Source: Psychrobacillus sp. FSL K6-2836 (GTDB lineage Bacteria > Bacillota > Bacilli > Bacillales_A > Planococcaceae). Taken from it: a stretch of DNA of 64,000 nt. The stretch spans positions 1 to 64,000 of the forward strand of contig NZ_JBBOOM010000004.1 in NCBI RefSeq assembly GCF_038003085.1. The letters are read 5' to 3'. Position 1 is the stretch's first letter. The number at the start of each line of letters is the position of its first letter. Positions 24,451 through 34,500 of the stretch are shown piece by piece. The notes under the pieces were generated by a model that saw nothing but the letters and a program-made list of their open reading frames with translations, searched no databases and had not been told where the DNA came from. Made by a program: the position numbers and the translations under genes.

Positions 24451-25119
24451 ATGAAGAAACAAAAGGGAATATCCTATAAAACAAAGGTTTGGACGATTGT
24501 GTTACTTCTTCCTTTTACCATAACAATTTATATACTAGCAATTATAGGATGGAAAGAACTAGTAAAAATACCAGTTGTACAAGAATGGGCTGAAACGCTT
24601 CAAAAAAGTACCGTAAAATTGGATGTGCCTAACGAATATATTGATTTGTATAAAAAAGCAGAAGAAAATTATGGTGTTCCTTGGACATTATTGGCTGCTC
24701 ACCATCGCATCGAGACTAGATTTTCGACGATGGATCCTTTACTTTCCCCTGCTGGTGCTGAAGGACATTTGCAATTTATGCCCTGTACTTTTGTTGGTTG
24801 GTCACACCCAAGCTGTGGGGGATTGGGCAAAGGAGAAATTCCTGAAAAGGATAAGGTTAATCCAGCTATTATTGAAAAATATGGTGGGTATGGGGTAGAT
24901 GCTAATAATGATGGTAAAGCTGATCCGTACGATTTAGAGGATGCAGTATTTAGTGCAGCCAATTATCTCGCAGCAAGCGGTGCTGCTGATGGTGAGATTG
25001 AAAAAGCTATTTTCAATTATAATCATAGCGAGAAATATGTGAAGGACGTTCTTCATTTTTATCATTTGTATGAAAATCAGTTAAAAGAAATTCAAGCAGC
25101 ATATGCGCCCAAAAAATAA
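24451..25119 (+). CDS. Membrane-anchored lytic transglycosylase (SLT-like)
   Basis: 222 residues: a basic start, one transmembrane helix at about 14-33, then a lysozyme-like domain. HHRIETRFSTMD near residue 88 carries the likely catalytic glutamate; SPAGAEGHLQFMPCTF follows, matching SLT motif II (GxxGxxQFMP), and NYNHSEKYVKDVL near 196 fits the closing YN-x-Y-V motif. It should cleave peptidoglycan glycan strands to anhydro-muropeptides at the outer membrane face. DANNDGKADPYDLED resembles a calcium-binding loop. Adjacency to the c-di-GMP protein hints at joint control. Confidence 0.8.
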   Translation: MKKQKGISYKTKVWTIVLLLPFTITIYILAIIGWKELVKIPVVQEWAETLQKSTVKLDVPNEYIDLYKKAEENYGVPWTLLAAHHRIETRFSTMDPLLSPAGAEGHLQFMPCTFVGWSHPSCGGLGKGEIPEKDKVNPAIIEKYGGYGVDANNDGKADPYDLEDAVFSAANYLAASGAADGEIEKAIFNYNHSEKYVKDVLHFYHLYENQLKEIQAAYAPKK

Positions 25120-25143
25120 GTAAAACCGGGTAAAAGAACACCA

Positions 25144-25215
25144 TGTCCTTCACAGTCAAAACCTGTTTCTATTGTTTTCGAAGGGCTTTGGACAGACGTG
25201 TTGCAATATTATCGC
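25144..25215 (-). repeat. Right half of the nested-stem dispersed element, inverted
   Basis: On the minus strand it reads GATAATATTGCAACAC, GTCTGTCCAAAGCCCTT, AACAATAGAAACAGGTTTTGAC and AAGGACATGG, matching the right arm and downstream flank of the copy at 35300. The left arm is missing; instead it joins GTCCATCTGAAACTGAAATCA, the end of a different repeat family seen at 34826. It is a chimeric or truncated copy. Confidence 0.65.
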
Positions 25216-25312
25216 CGAGTCCATCTGAAACTGAAATCATAGGATTATTCATACCATCAAAACCCGTGAACGCAGTGTTTACGCTAAGTTTTTAATACTT
25301 TCTTAATCTTTA

Positions 25313-25350
25313 AAAAAGGAAGTACTCATAATGAGTACTTCCTCTTTTTT
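25313..25350. terminator. Terminator of the GlsB-like gene
   Basis: AAAAAAGGAAGTACTC pairs with GAGTACTTCCTCTTTTTT (one bulge) around ATAAT. It lies right after the stop of the minus-strand gene. Confidence 0.8.
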
Positions 25351-25356
25351 GGAGTA

Positions 25357-25608
25357 TTAAGCTTTACGCATAGCTTTTAAGATAAAGCTCAGTACAAGTA
25401 CTAAAATAATCGCACCGATCAATGCTGGAATAATTGCCATATCCCAAATAACTGGTCCCATGTCAGGGAATATTAATCCACCGATCCATGCACCGATAAT
25501 ACCAGCGATAATATTACCAATAATTCCTCCTGGTATGTCTTTACCTAAAATAAGACCTGCTAGCCAACCGATTATACCACCTATTATTAAATACAAAATG
25601 AATCCCAT
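25357..25608 (-). CDS. GlsB/YeaQ/YmgE-family small membrane protein
   Basis: 83 residues with three glycine-rich transmembrane segments: LIIGGIIGWLAGLILG, GGIIGNIIAGIIGAWIGGLIF and a final IPALIGAIILVLVLSFILK. This is the transglycosylase-associated (Tag) family, often induced by envelope or general stress; its molecular role is uncertain. I choose the methionine of MGFILYL at 25608 because AAGGAG needs the extra spacing; an ATG nine bases upstream abuts the site. Monocistronic. Confidence 0.88.
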   Translation of the reverse strand: MGFILYLIIGGIIGWLAGLILGKDIPGGIIGNIIAGIIGAWIGGLIFPDMGPVIWDMAIIPALIGAIILVLVLSFILKAMRKA

Positions 25609-25684
25609 TATTTCCATCTCCTTATGAATGAATTATTGCTTCACACTCTTTATATATCCATTCATAAGTATTAATAAACCTATG

Positions 25685-26236
25685 TCAATTATTTTTTATA
25701 ACTTTTGCACCTAAGGAACTGGTAAAATGGCCTAAAGCCCATTCGTGACCGGCAGAATTGAAGCTTGCCACGGCATCTTTATATACAACAATTTCATAAC
25801 CCAAGTTGTAAGCATCTACCGCAGTGTGGAGAATACAAATATCTGTACATACTCCAACTAAATGAATTTCCTCCACTTTTCGCTCGCTAAGTAATTGCTG
25901 TAAGTTCGTTCCGGCAAAAGAGCTGTAACGCGTCTTATCTAGCCAAATGATTTTTTCCTTATTGTCTTCGTAAAGCTTATTTAGCTTACCATACAATTCT
26001 CTTCCTTTTGTTCCTCTTATGTTGTGCGCGGGGAAAAGTTTGGTTTCCGGATGAAACAAGTCATTTCTTTCATGTAAATCCACAGGTAGGACAACGAGCT
26101 CATTTTCCTCGAGGAATTTTTTTGTTAACGAAACGATCGTATTTTCAATTTCTTGACCAGGTTTACCACAAGTCAATGCACCTTCATCTGAAACAAAGTC
26201 TACTGTATAGTCAATAACTAATAACACCTTTTTCAC
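25685..26236 (-). CDS. pncA: Nicotinamidase (isochorismatase family)
   Basis: 183 residues, exactly the size of B. subtilis PncA (YueJ), with matching landmarks: IDYTVDFVSDEGALT with the catalytic Asp, VDLHERNDLFHPETKLFPAHNI with the metal-ligand region, DKTRYSSFAGTNL with the catalytic Lys, and VGVCTDICILHTAVDAY with the nucleophilic cysteine. It converts nicotinamide to nicotinate for NAD recycling. Cytoplasmic and apparently monocistronic. Confidence 0.9.
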   Translation of the reverse strand: MKKVLLVIDYTVDFVSDEGALTCGKPGQEIENTIVSLTKKFLEENELVVLPVDLHERNDLFHPETKLFPAHNIRGTKGRELYGKLNKLYEDNKEKIIWLDKTRYSSFAGTNLQQLLSERKVEEIHLVGVCTDICILHTAVDAYNLGYEIVVYKDAVASFNSAGHEWALGHFTSSLGAKVIKNN

Positions 26237-26379
26237 GAATGTATCGCCTCCTCTTTACTTATTTTTAGTATGAAGTAAAACTGCAAAATATCTAGCAAAA
26301 TATTATAATTAATTTATTCTAAATATTTTGTATTTTTAGGTTAATTGTATTATAATATTGAAAAAAGGGAGTGGAGAAC

Positions 26380-26487
26380 ATGGATATTCGTAATAACAAA
26401 AGGCTAAATAAGCAAGGAGTATTTTTAGCAATTCTCCATACAATAATTATTCTAAATTTAACAATTGACTTTTTCTTCGTTCATTAA
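26380..26487 (+). CDS. 35-residue single-span membrane peptide
   Basis: MDIRNNKRLNKQGVFLAILH begins a 35-residue frame that continues through a hydrophobic stretch (TIIILNLTIDFFFVH). AAAAAAGGGAGTGG lies well placed before the ATG, and a hairpin terminator follows the stop by ten bases, so the unit is framed like a real small gene: one membrane helix with a basic, inside-facing N-terminus. I do not recognise a family. Confidence 0.55.
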   Translation: MDIRNNKRLNKQGVFLAILHTIIILNLTIDFFFVH

Positions 26488-26496
26488 TATTTGTTT

Positions 26497-26521
26497 AAAG
26501 GGCAGTTTGCAGCTGCCCTTT
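26497..26521 (+). terminator. Hairpin after the 35-residue gene
   Basis: AAAGGGCAG pairs with CTGCCCTTT around TTTGCAG. The following T run is weak. Confidence 0.55.
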
Positions 26522-26554
26522 ATACTGTAGCTATAATAAATTTTATGTATTAAT

Positions 26555-26825
26555 AGAGGCTGGGACAGAAGTAGAAATTTTATTGGATAAGGAGAAACTT
26601 TTACTAAATAATGGGTATTTAATAAAATTGATTGAAATGGAGGGGCGACTCCTACGGGAATAGCGTGACGCCTGAGACTACAGGCTCAGGCCACGCCCGT
26701 GGAAAGCGTCCTCCGTAACGGAGAACAACGGCTACAAGTAGACATAAAAATAAAGCAGTTCAAATTTTACTCATCGTAAAATTTGAACTGCTTTTAATTT
26801 TGAGGTGAGTTCTGTCCTAGCCTCT
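26555..26825. repeat. Dispersed element with terminal inverted repeats
   Basis: The ends AGAGGCTGGGACAGAA and TTCTGTCCTAGCCTCT are inverted repeats differing by one wobble pair. Inside are a GC-rich core (GGGCGACTCCTACGGGAATAG to GTGGAAAGCGTCC) of a type I recall being common between genes in Bacillales, and a perfect 16-bp hairpin with loop TCATC at 26755-26791. No coding capacity. Its right end abuts the yfkAB stop and a T run, so it can end that transcript. Confidence 0.75.
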
Positions 26826-26830
26826 TTTTC

Positions 26831-27940
26831 TTATTTTACAGATCCACTAACAAACTGATCAGCTTTATAATACATATTTTTTACTAAAATATTTGGTCCT
26901 AAGCATTTAACTGCTGGACAATGGCAATTAAGTGATTTCGAAAGCGGAGTATCTAACCACTTATCAAAAATGGTTGGAAGTGTATCTGTTTGTATATTGC
27001 CTAGAGCAGGCGCATCCCCAAAATCAGTGACAATAACCTCGCCAGTAAATATGTTAACATTCAGTCGTGAACGACCATCAGGATCATTTCTTGTAGACAC
27101 ATTTTTTGTTTGACGTAGTCGCTCTAATAATTGAATGCTTTTGTCATTTTGACTGCATGGATAAAAGGGTAATGTTCCAAATAACATCCATACATTGTCA
27201 TCCCGAAAATCTAGTATTTGTTCAATTGCTTCATGTGTTTCTTCCAATGTTAGTGTCGTTAATGCGCTAGCAAAATCGGAAGGGTACATAGGGTGAATTT
27301 CATGGCGAGCACATTTCATCTCATCCACTATTTGCCTATGAATATGCTCTAAATAGGGGAGTGTTTTTTTGTTCAACATCGTTTCAGCTGAAACCATTAC
27401 ACCAGCTTCAGAAAGCATACGGCTATTATCTATCATTCGTTGGAATAAGCTAGCTCGCTGTTCATATGTAGGTTTTCGCTCCATCATAGCAAATCCAGTT
27501 TCGACAAATTCATCTACCGTTCCCCAGTTGTGGGAAATATGTAAAACATCTAAATAAGGAGCAATCAGTAAGTAACGTTCAGGCTCTAATGTTAGGTTGG
27601 AATTCATCTGTGTACGAACGCCTCTATTATGGGCATACTTTAACAAGGGGAGAACGTAATTAGTAATGGATTTTTTGGATAGCATAGGTTCTCCACCCGT
27701 AATACTAATAGTTTTTAAGTGAGGAATCTCTTCTAAACGTTGGAGGATTAGTTCTATTGGAATTGCATCAGGATCTTTCGTTTGTAATGTATATCCTACT
27801 GCACAATGCGCACAGCGCATATTACATAAAGTAGTTGTTGTAAATTCGATATTGCTTAAGGTTAGCTTTCCAAATTGCTCCATGTCTCGGTATGCTTCCC
27901 ACGGATCGTTTATTGGATTCATCGTTTTCATTTCTATCAT
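26831..27940 (-). CDS. yfkAB: Radical SAM protein of the YfkAB type
   Basis: 369 residues. The iron-sulfur motif is TTTLCNMRCAHCAVGYT near residue 35, spaced CxxxCxxC, followed by ISITGGEPMLSKKS for SAM binding. A second cysteine cluster, CHCPAVKCLG near 343, may bind a further cluster or substrate. Identity to B. subtilis YfkA/YfkAB is suggested by DPWEAYRDMEQFGKLTLSN and LDVLHISHNWG. Reaction unknown. AAGGAAG lies before the start. The dispersed element directly after the stop likely works as terminator. Confidence 0.85.
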   Translation of the reverse strand: MIEMKTMNPINDPWEAYRDMEQFGKLTLSNIEFTTTTLCNMRCAHCAVGYTLQTKDPDAIPIELILQRLEEIPHLKTISITGGEPMLSKKSITNYVLPLLKYAHNRGVRTQMNSNLTLEPERYLLIAPYLDVLHISHNWGTVDEFVETGFAMMERKPTYEQRASLFQRMIDNSRMLSEAGVMVSAETMLNKKTLPYLEHIHRQIVDEMKCARHEIHPMYPSDFASALTTLTLEETHEAIEQILDFRDDNVWMLFGTLPFYPCSQNDKSIQLLERLRQTKNVSTRNDPDGRSRLNVNIFTGEVIVTDFGDAPALGNIQTDTLPTIFDKWLDTPLSKSLNCHCPAVKCLGPNILVKNMYYKADQFVSGSVK

Positions 27941-28072
27941 TAGTTAAACTTCCTTTCCAGTAATATATTGTCGCATATTTGGAGAGAAAAGAAAATAACA
28001 GAACATATTAGCTTGTATATCGTTTAAAATGGGTATAAAGGAAGTACAACGTAAGGAGTGGAGGATTTATAT

Positions 28073-28570
28073 ATGTTTATAGAAAAAAATAACGAAATAA
28101 GAAAGAACTTATTTCAACAAATTGATTCCCTAACAAACGAACAATTTAACGAAAAACCAGATGATGTGTCTTGGTCTCCTAAAGAAATTATAGATCATTT
28201 AGTGAAAATGGAACTGACAATTATTAAAGGCATAAAAAAAGAGCTCGCTAACCCAACAAGTCCTAGGGCAAAGAAAAAACCAATACAGATATCTACTTTA
28301 CGAATAGTAAAAGTAAAGGCTCCGTCTCATACTGTACCGTCCAGTGAATATAAAAGAACGGAAGAAATGAAAGCACAGCTGCATCAAGCAAGAATGGAAC
28401 TACTAACTATCTATAAATCAAGCAATCCTTCTATACTAAAAGAAAAATCATTAAAGCATCCTATTTTTGGACAGGTACCTCTCATACAATGGTTTGCATT
28501 TACGGGATTACACGAAAAGAGACATGCAAAGCAATTAGAAAAGACAATCGAAAAAATAAAAGGTCATTAA
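28073..28570 (+). CDS. DinB-family protein
   Basis: 165 residues of the DinB/YfiT-like four-helix superfamily: EIRKNLFQQIDSLTNEQFNEKPDDVSWSPKEIIDHLVKME contains the first candidate metal-ligand histidine, and the C-terminal FTGLHEKRHAKQLEKTIEK holds the other two. Such proteins use a metal to act on thiols or small molecules, but the substrate is not known. AAGGAGTGGAGG precedes the ATG at 28073; a GTG at 28058 lies inside the ribosome site. It is distinct in sequence from the DinB-like protein at the left edge. Confidence 0.78.
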   Translation: MFIEKNNEIRKNLFQQIDSLTNEQFNEKPDDVSWSPKEIIDHLVKMELTIIKGIKKELANPTSPRAKKKPIQISTLRIVKVKAPSHTVPSSEYKRTEEMKAQLHQARMELLTIYKSSNPSILKEKSLKHPIFGQVPLIQWFAFTGLHEKRHAKQLEKTIEKIKGH

Positions 28571-28572
28571 CA

Positions 28573-28587
28573 ATAATTATGACTTAT
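28573..28587 (+). promoter_or_regulatory. Candidate CcpC box upstream of acnA
   Basis: ATAATTATGACTTAT fits ATAA-N7-TTAT, the dyad described for the LysR-type repressor CcpC at B. subtilis citB. Its centre is about 59 bases before the start predicted from the promoter at 28604-28632, near the known CcpC position. An ATAA half-site recurs just downstream. Confidence 0.6.
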
Positions 28588-28603
28588 AATAATTTTAATC
28601 TAA

Positions 28604-28632
28604 TTTACTTATCAAGTATATTCAAGTATGAT
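28604..28632 (+). promoter_or_regulatory. SigA-type promoter of acnA
   Basis: TTTACT and TATGAT are separated by exactly 17 bases, giving a start near 28639 and a leader of about 50 bases. Confidence 0.6.
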
Positions 28633-28690
28633 TAGTAGTGGAGAAAAGTCCTAGATAGACACTTTTCAATAGATCTTAGGAGGAATACAA

Positions 28691-31399
28691 ATGGCAAAAA
28701 GTAATTTACACAATAGCCGAACTTCGTTTTCTCTAAATGGTAAAGAGTATAACTACTATCGTTTAGCAGCATTAGAAGAAGCCGGCATCGCAAAAGTTTC
28801 ACGCCTTCCTTATTCAATTAAAGTATTATTAGAATCCGTTTTACGTCAATACGATGGCTATGTTATCAAAGAAGATCATGTAAACCAATTAGCAAAATGG
28901 GGTAAGGACGCTAATACTGAAGCAGAAGTGCCATTTAAGCCTTCTCGCGTTGTACTTCAAGATTTCACAGGAGTACCAGTAGTTGTAGATTTAGCATCAC
29001 TTCGTTCAGCGATGAATGAAATGGGTGGTAACCCAGACAAAATCAATCCTGCAATTCCAGTTGACCTTGTAATTGACCACTCAGTACAAGTAGACAAATA
29101 TGGTACTGCATCAGCTTTACAAGCTAATATGGACCTTGAATTTGAGCGTAATGCTGAACGTTACAACTTCTTAAAATGGGCTCAAACTTCATATGACAAT
29201 TTCCGTGCTGTTCCTCCAGCAACTGGTATCGTTCACCAAGTTAACTTAGAGTACTTAGCACCTATCGTCCATGTGAACGAAGGTACTGATGGCACATTAG
29301 AAACTTTCCCAGATTCAGTAGTAGGTACTGACTCTCATACAACAATGATCAATGGTCTTGGAGTACTTGGATGGGGTGTAGGTGGTATTGAGGCAGAGGC
29401 TGGAATGCTTGGTCAACCTTCATACTTCCCAATTCCAGAAGTAATCGGAGTTAAATTAGTTGGGGATCTTCCAAACGGAACAACTGCAACTGACTTAGCG
29501 CTAAAAGTTACTCAAGTATTACGCCAACAAGGTGTTGTTGGTAAATTTGTTGAGTTCTTCGGACCTGGTGTATCTAAATTACCATTAGCTGACCGTGCGA
29601 CAATTGCGAACATGGCTCCTGAGTATGGTGCTACATGTGGTTATTTTGCAATCGATGAAGAATCTATCAACTATTTACGTCTAACTGGACGTGACGAAGA
29701 GCATATTGCTGTCGTAGAAGCTTACTTAAAAGCTAATGATATGTTCTTTGATCCAACTCTAGAACCTGTTTATACAGACGTTGTAGAGATCAATCTTGGA
29801 GATATCGCAGCAAACCTTTCTGGACCGAAACGTCCACAGGATTTAATTCCACTTACAGATATGAAAGCTCGTTACCGTGAAGCAGTTGTAGCTCCACAAG
29901 GTACACAAGGTTTCGGTCTATCTGAAAAAGAATTTGACAAAACAGCAACTGCTAAATTTGCAGAAGGTGATGTAGAAATTCCAACAGGTGCTGTAGCTAT
30001 TGCTGCTATCACTTCTTGTACAAATACATCTAACCCTTATGTAATGTTAGCTGCTGGTTTAGTTGCTAAAAAAGCGGTAGAAAAAGGACTTACAGTTCCT
30101 GCTTACGTTAAAACTTCTCTAGCTCCAGGATCTAAAGTAGTAACTGGTTATTTAGAGGATTCTGGCTTAAACACTTACTTGGATCAAATCGGATTCAATA
30201 CTGTTGGTTACGGTTGTACAACTTGTATCGGTAACTCAGGTCCATTATTACCTGAAATTGAAAAAGCAATTGTTGACGAAGATCTATTCGTAACTTCTGT
30301 TCTTTCCGGTAACCGTAACTTTGAAGGTCGTGTACATCCACTTGTTAAAGCAAACTACTTAGCTTCACCACCATTGGTAGTAGCTTATGCACTTGCTGGA
30401 ACTGTAGATATTGATCTAGAAAAAGATTCATTCGGTAAAGACAAAGATGGTAACGAAGTATACTTTGCTGATATTTGGCCATCAACGGAAGAAGTAAACG
30501 AAGTGCTTTCAACTGTTGTTACTCGTGAATTATTCCAAAAAGAATATGCACGTGTATTCGATGAGAACGAAGCATGGAATGCAATTGAAACGTCAACTGA
30601 ATCTTTATATTCATTTAATGACAAGTCAACTTACATTCAAAACCCACCATTCTTCCAAGGATTATCTAAAGAGCCTGGTGCTATCCAATCACTTGATAAA
30701 ATGCGCGTAGTAGCTAAATTCGGTGATTCGATTACAACAGACCATATTTCACCAGCTGGTGCAATTGGTAAAGATACTCCTGCAGGTAAATACTTGCGTG
30801 AGAATGGCGTTGAAATCCGTGACTTTAACTCATACGGTTCTCGCCGTGGTAACCATGAAGTAATGATGCGCGGTACATTCGCTAACATCCGTATCCGTAA
30901 CCAAGTAGCTCCTGGTACAGAGGGTGGATATACAACTTACTGGCCAACAGGCGAAATTATGCCTATCTATGATGCAGCTATGAAATATCAAGAAGCGAAT
31001 ACTGGCTTAGTAGTACTTGGTGGAAAAGATTATGGTATGGGATCTTCTCGTGACTGGGCAGCTAAAGGAACTAACCTATTAGGTATCAAAGCTGTTATTA
31101 CAGAAAGCTTTGAGCGTATACATCGTTCAAATCTAGTAATGATGGGTGTTTTACCACTTAATTTCTTACCAGGTGAAAACGTTGAAACACTAGGCTTAAC
31201 TGGTAAAGAAGAAATTAGCATAAATATCGCAGAAGGTGTAAAACCTCGTGATATTTTACAAGTAACAGCTAAAGCTGAAGACGGTTCTGAAAAAGTATTC
31301 AACGTACTTGCTCGTTTCGATTCAGAAGTTGAAGTAGACTACTACCGTCATGGTGGTATCCTTCAAATGGTATTACGTAACAAAATGTTAGAAGCATAA
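28691..31399 (+). CDS. acnA: Aconitate hydratase
   Basis: 902 residues, the normal length of the AcnA/IRP1 class (citB in B. subtilis). The [4Fe-4S] ligands are seen in [13 protein letters not shown] near residue 437 and [15 protein letters not shown] near 503; [18 protein letters not shown] and [13 protein letters not shown] near the end bind substrate. It isomerises citrate to isocitrate in the TCA cycle and, without the cluster, can bind RNA. AGGAGG precedes the ATG, and the codon use (strong preference for GGT, CGT, AAC-type codons) suggests high expression. A CcpC-like box and a promoter lie upstream. Confidence 0.97.
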   Translation: MAKSNLHNSRTSFSLNGKEYNYYRLAALEEAGIAKVSRLPYSIKVLLESVLRQYDGYVIKEDHVNQLAKWGKDANTEAEVPFKPSRVVLQDFTGVPVVVDLASLRSAMNEMGGNPDKINPAIPVDLVIDHSVQVDKYGTASALQANMDLEFERNAERYNFLKWAQTSYDNFRAVPPATGIVHQVNLEYLAPIVHVNEGTDGTLETFPDSVVGTDSHTTMINGLGVLGWGVGGIEAEAGMLGQPSYFPIPEVIGVKLVGDLPNGTTATDLALKVTQVLRQQGVVGKFVEFFGPGVSKLPLADRATIANMAPEYGATCGYFAIDEESINYLRLTGRDEEHIAVVEAYLKANDMFFDPTLEPVYTDVVEINLGDIAANLSGPKRPQDLIPLTDMKARYREAVVAPQGTQGFGLSEKEFDKTATAKFAEGDVEIPTGAVAIAAITSCTNTSNPYVMLAAGLVAKKAVEKGLTVPAYVKTSLAPGSKVVTGYLEDSGLNTYLDQIGFNTVGYGCTTCIGNSGPLLPEIEKAIVDEDLFVTSVLSGNRNFEGRVHPLVKANYLASPPLVVAYALAGTVDIDLEKDSFGKDKDGNEVYFADIWPSTEEVNEVLSTVVTRELFQKEYARVFDENEAWNAIETSTESLYSFNDKSTYIQNPPFFQGLSKEPGAIQSLDKMRVVAKFGDSITTDHISPAGAIGKDTPAGKYLRENGVEIRDFNSYGSRRGNHEVMMRGTFANIRIRNQVAPGTEGGYTTYWPTGEIMPIYDAAMKYQEANTGLVVLGGKDYGMGSSRDWAAKGTNLLGIKAVITESFERIHRSNLVMMGVLPLNFLPGENVETLGLTGKEEISINIAEGVKPRDILQVTAKAEDGSEKVFNVLARFDSEVEVDYYRHGGILQMVLRNKMLEA

Positions 31400-31409
31400 G
31401 AAGTACTTT

Positions 31410-31448
31410 AAAGAGACTATTCCTTTTTAGGAATTAGTCTCTTTTTTT
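31410..31448 (+). terminator. Terminator of acnA
   Basis: AAAGAGACTA-TTCCT pairs with AGGAATTAGTCTCTTT around a T-rich loop and runs into T9. Confidence 0.85.
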
Positions 31449-31548
31449 TTGCGTAAAATATTGAAATGAAAGAATTGTTATTTAATTCAAAATATTATTA
31501 TGTTAGGATTAGGCTAATGTCTGATTGTAATTCGATAGGAGGTATAAG

Positions 31549-34500
31549 ATGGATCAGCCTACCATAATTTTATCCAAATTAAGTGCGCCAGTACCGTCTT
31601 CTACTTATATGAGAAGGTCCTCATTGTTGAAGAAACTAAAAGCGAATACTCATAAGAAGCTAACTTTATTACATAGTGGAGCAGGTTATGGAAAAAGCTC
31701 TGCACTAGCTCAATATTTTGCAGATTCCAGAGGTCTTTATTCTTGGTACTCTATTACGGAGGAAGATGATGGTATACTTCCTTTTCTTCGTCATCTCATT
31801 AGAAGTATACAAAAAACTGTTCCAACATTCGGTAGAGGGTTTAAAGATAAAGACTTAATTTCAGTTTATCCAAAAGAGGCAGAACTTCAGCAATTGTATT
31901 CTCTATTTAGTAATGAACTATCTAATATTGATGAGTCATTATCCATAGTGGTAGATGATTTCCATCTTGTGGATCATGTATTTCATATCAATTATATAAT
32001 GGAAAAAATAATAGAATTTCTTCCGCCCAATATCCATGTAGTAGTTTCTACAAGGCTAAAACCTAAATGGTCCATTTTATTAAAATTAAAACTGAGTGGG
32101 CAGTTGGTTGAAATAACAGAGAGTGATCTAATGTTCACAGAGGAAGAAATACTCGTCTTTTTTGAAGACTATTTCGATAAACGTATCTCTATTGATGATG
32201 CTTCCGAAATCATGAGACTTACAGAAGGTTGGGCAATCGCCATCCAATTGATAGCTATGCAAGTAGCTGAGACGAATAGGCAAATTAGTCATCTAGTAAA
32301 CCCAGCTTTGAACGACTTATTTTCCTATTTACTAGAAGAAGTGTTTTTGCTTTTATCGACAGAAGATCAGCAATCTCTTTTAAATTTTAGTATCTTCCCG
32401 TTATTTACTGCAAATGATATTCAAGATTTTTTTAATGATGAAGAAGCAAAAAGTATGGTACGACTAGCTAGTAGTCATGCGTTTATACAGCCATTAGGCG
32501 ATTCTAATACATTTAGATTCCATTCACTATTCCAACAGTTTTTAGAAACGAAATCGAAACAAAAGGATATTCACGCCTTTTATGAAACTCATCGGAAGGC
32601 TGCGAATTATTTTCAGGTAAAGGGAAACATCGTTCAGGCAGTTCACCATGCGGTAAAAGCAAATGATGAAAGCTTTTTAGCTGAGCTACTAACTATCTTT
32701 GCACCAAAAATGATCAAGGGAGGACAATTCGATTGGTTACTGGATCTATTAGGTGACCATTTATCGAAGGCTATTCGAGATCACTTTTATGAACTGTATT
32801 ATTATGAGGGCGAATGTCATCGGTACAGAGCCTTTTATGAAAAGGCAAGACTCTCCTATGAGGCCGCTTTAGAGAAAGCCTTTCAAAAAGAAAATATTTT
32901 ATATATTAGTAGAGCAAATGCAGGACTTGCACATATATACCTTGATACAATTCAACCAGCTTTGGCACAACCCTTCTTAAAAGAAGCAATCGAATGGGCT
33001 GAAAAGGGAAAAGACATCTCTTCTTTAGAAAAAGTTTTTTTGCAGCGCTTGATGGCGGAGAATTTAGTTAATGTAGGAAAAGCGAACGATGCAAAAACTT
33101 GGATAGAAAAAGAGAAACTAGATCCTGCTATATTAACCGAAGGAAATTTAGATGCGAGGATCTTATTAAGGACTGGTAGGTTGATCGAAGCTCAACAATT
33201 ACTAGAAAGTAGGACAAGGGACGAAGATAGCTTGCCGGATTCTCATCGTGAAACGGATGTGTTATTATCCTTTATTTATTCACTTTCGGGGAAGGTTGAA
33301 AGAGCGAAAGTATCTGCCAATAAAGGAATCGAAACAGGTATTCGGGAAAAGTCTGGATTTGTGGAAGCAGTTGGTTTAATCCGGCTTGGGCATTCTGAAT
33401 TACTAACTAATCCCTTTGATCTAGAAACTCCAGAAGTATATTATTTGAAAGCGATTCAAAAAATGGATGATTTGAATGTAGCTAGAGCAAAAGCAGAACC
33501 GTATATGGGACTTTCCATTTTAAAATCACGGCAAGGTTTTTTTCGAGAAGCAATTGACTATGGAGAAAAAGGTTTACGTGAGACAAAAAAAGTAAATGAC
33601 TACTGGCTGTCTGCTTATATATTATTGGGTCTTGGTATCGTCTATTTGGAAAATGGTGAGTATATAGAAGCTGTGGAGCATATTAGACAGTCAAATGAAT
33701 TATTCACCAATTGTGAGGATGTATATGGAGAAGTGATCTCGCATTATTGGTTAATGCGTATTTATAATGAGTTTAATGATGAAGCTTCCTTTAGTGAGCA
33801 TGCTAAGTGTTTTATGGAATTATGTGGAATGCATAATTATTTCTTCTTTTTACAAAATCGAACTGTTTTTGGCCCAATTGATCTTCAAACAAACTATCCT
33901 ATTTTGCAAAAGGTATATACGATTCATCACGATAATAAGTATGTCGGGCAAATCATAGATAAGTTAAATATTTCAACTAAAACTAATTATCCTGGCTATA
34001 CTCTTTATGTTCGTCTTTTAGGGCCTTTCACGTTATATATGGGAACTGATGAAGTAAATGATCGAAAATGGCAACGAGATAAATCGAAGGAACTGTTTGC
34101 ATACCTCTACTTGCAAAGCCATCGTTATGTACCAAAAGAAGAATTGATACAAATGCTTTGGGGAGAAAGTGACACTAAGAAGCTAGACCGAGATTTTAAG
34201 GTTACTTTGAATTCCTTATTAAAGGTACTTGAACCAAATAGGCAAGCACGTGAGGAATCCTACTTTATATTGCGCAAGCAGTCGATGTATCGGTTAAATC
34301 CAAATGCGTACGTAGGGAGTGATGTGCTAGATTTTAACCATTTTGCTCAGAATGGAATTGAGGAAATATCTCCTCACTTATCAAAGGAACTTTTGCTAAA
34401 AGCAGTCCATTTATATAGAGGAGAATTATTTGAAGACAGAATCACGATAGAATGGATTTCATCGGAACGGGCAAAGGCACAGCAGCTATTTATACAAGTT

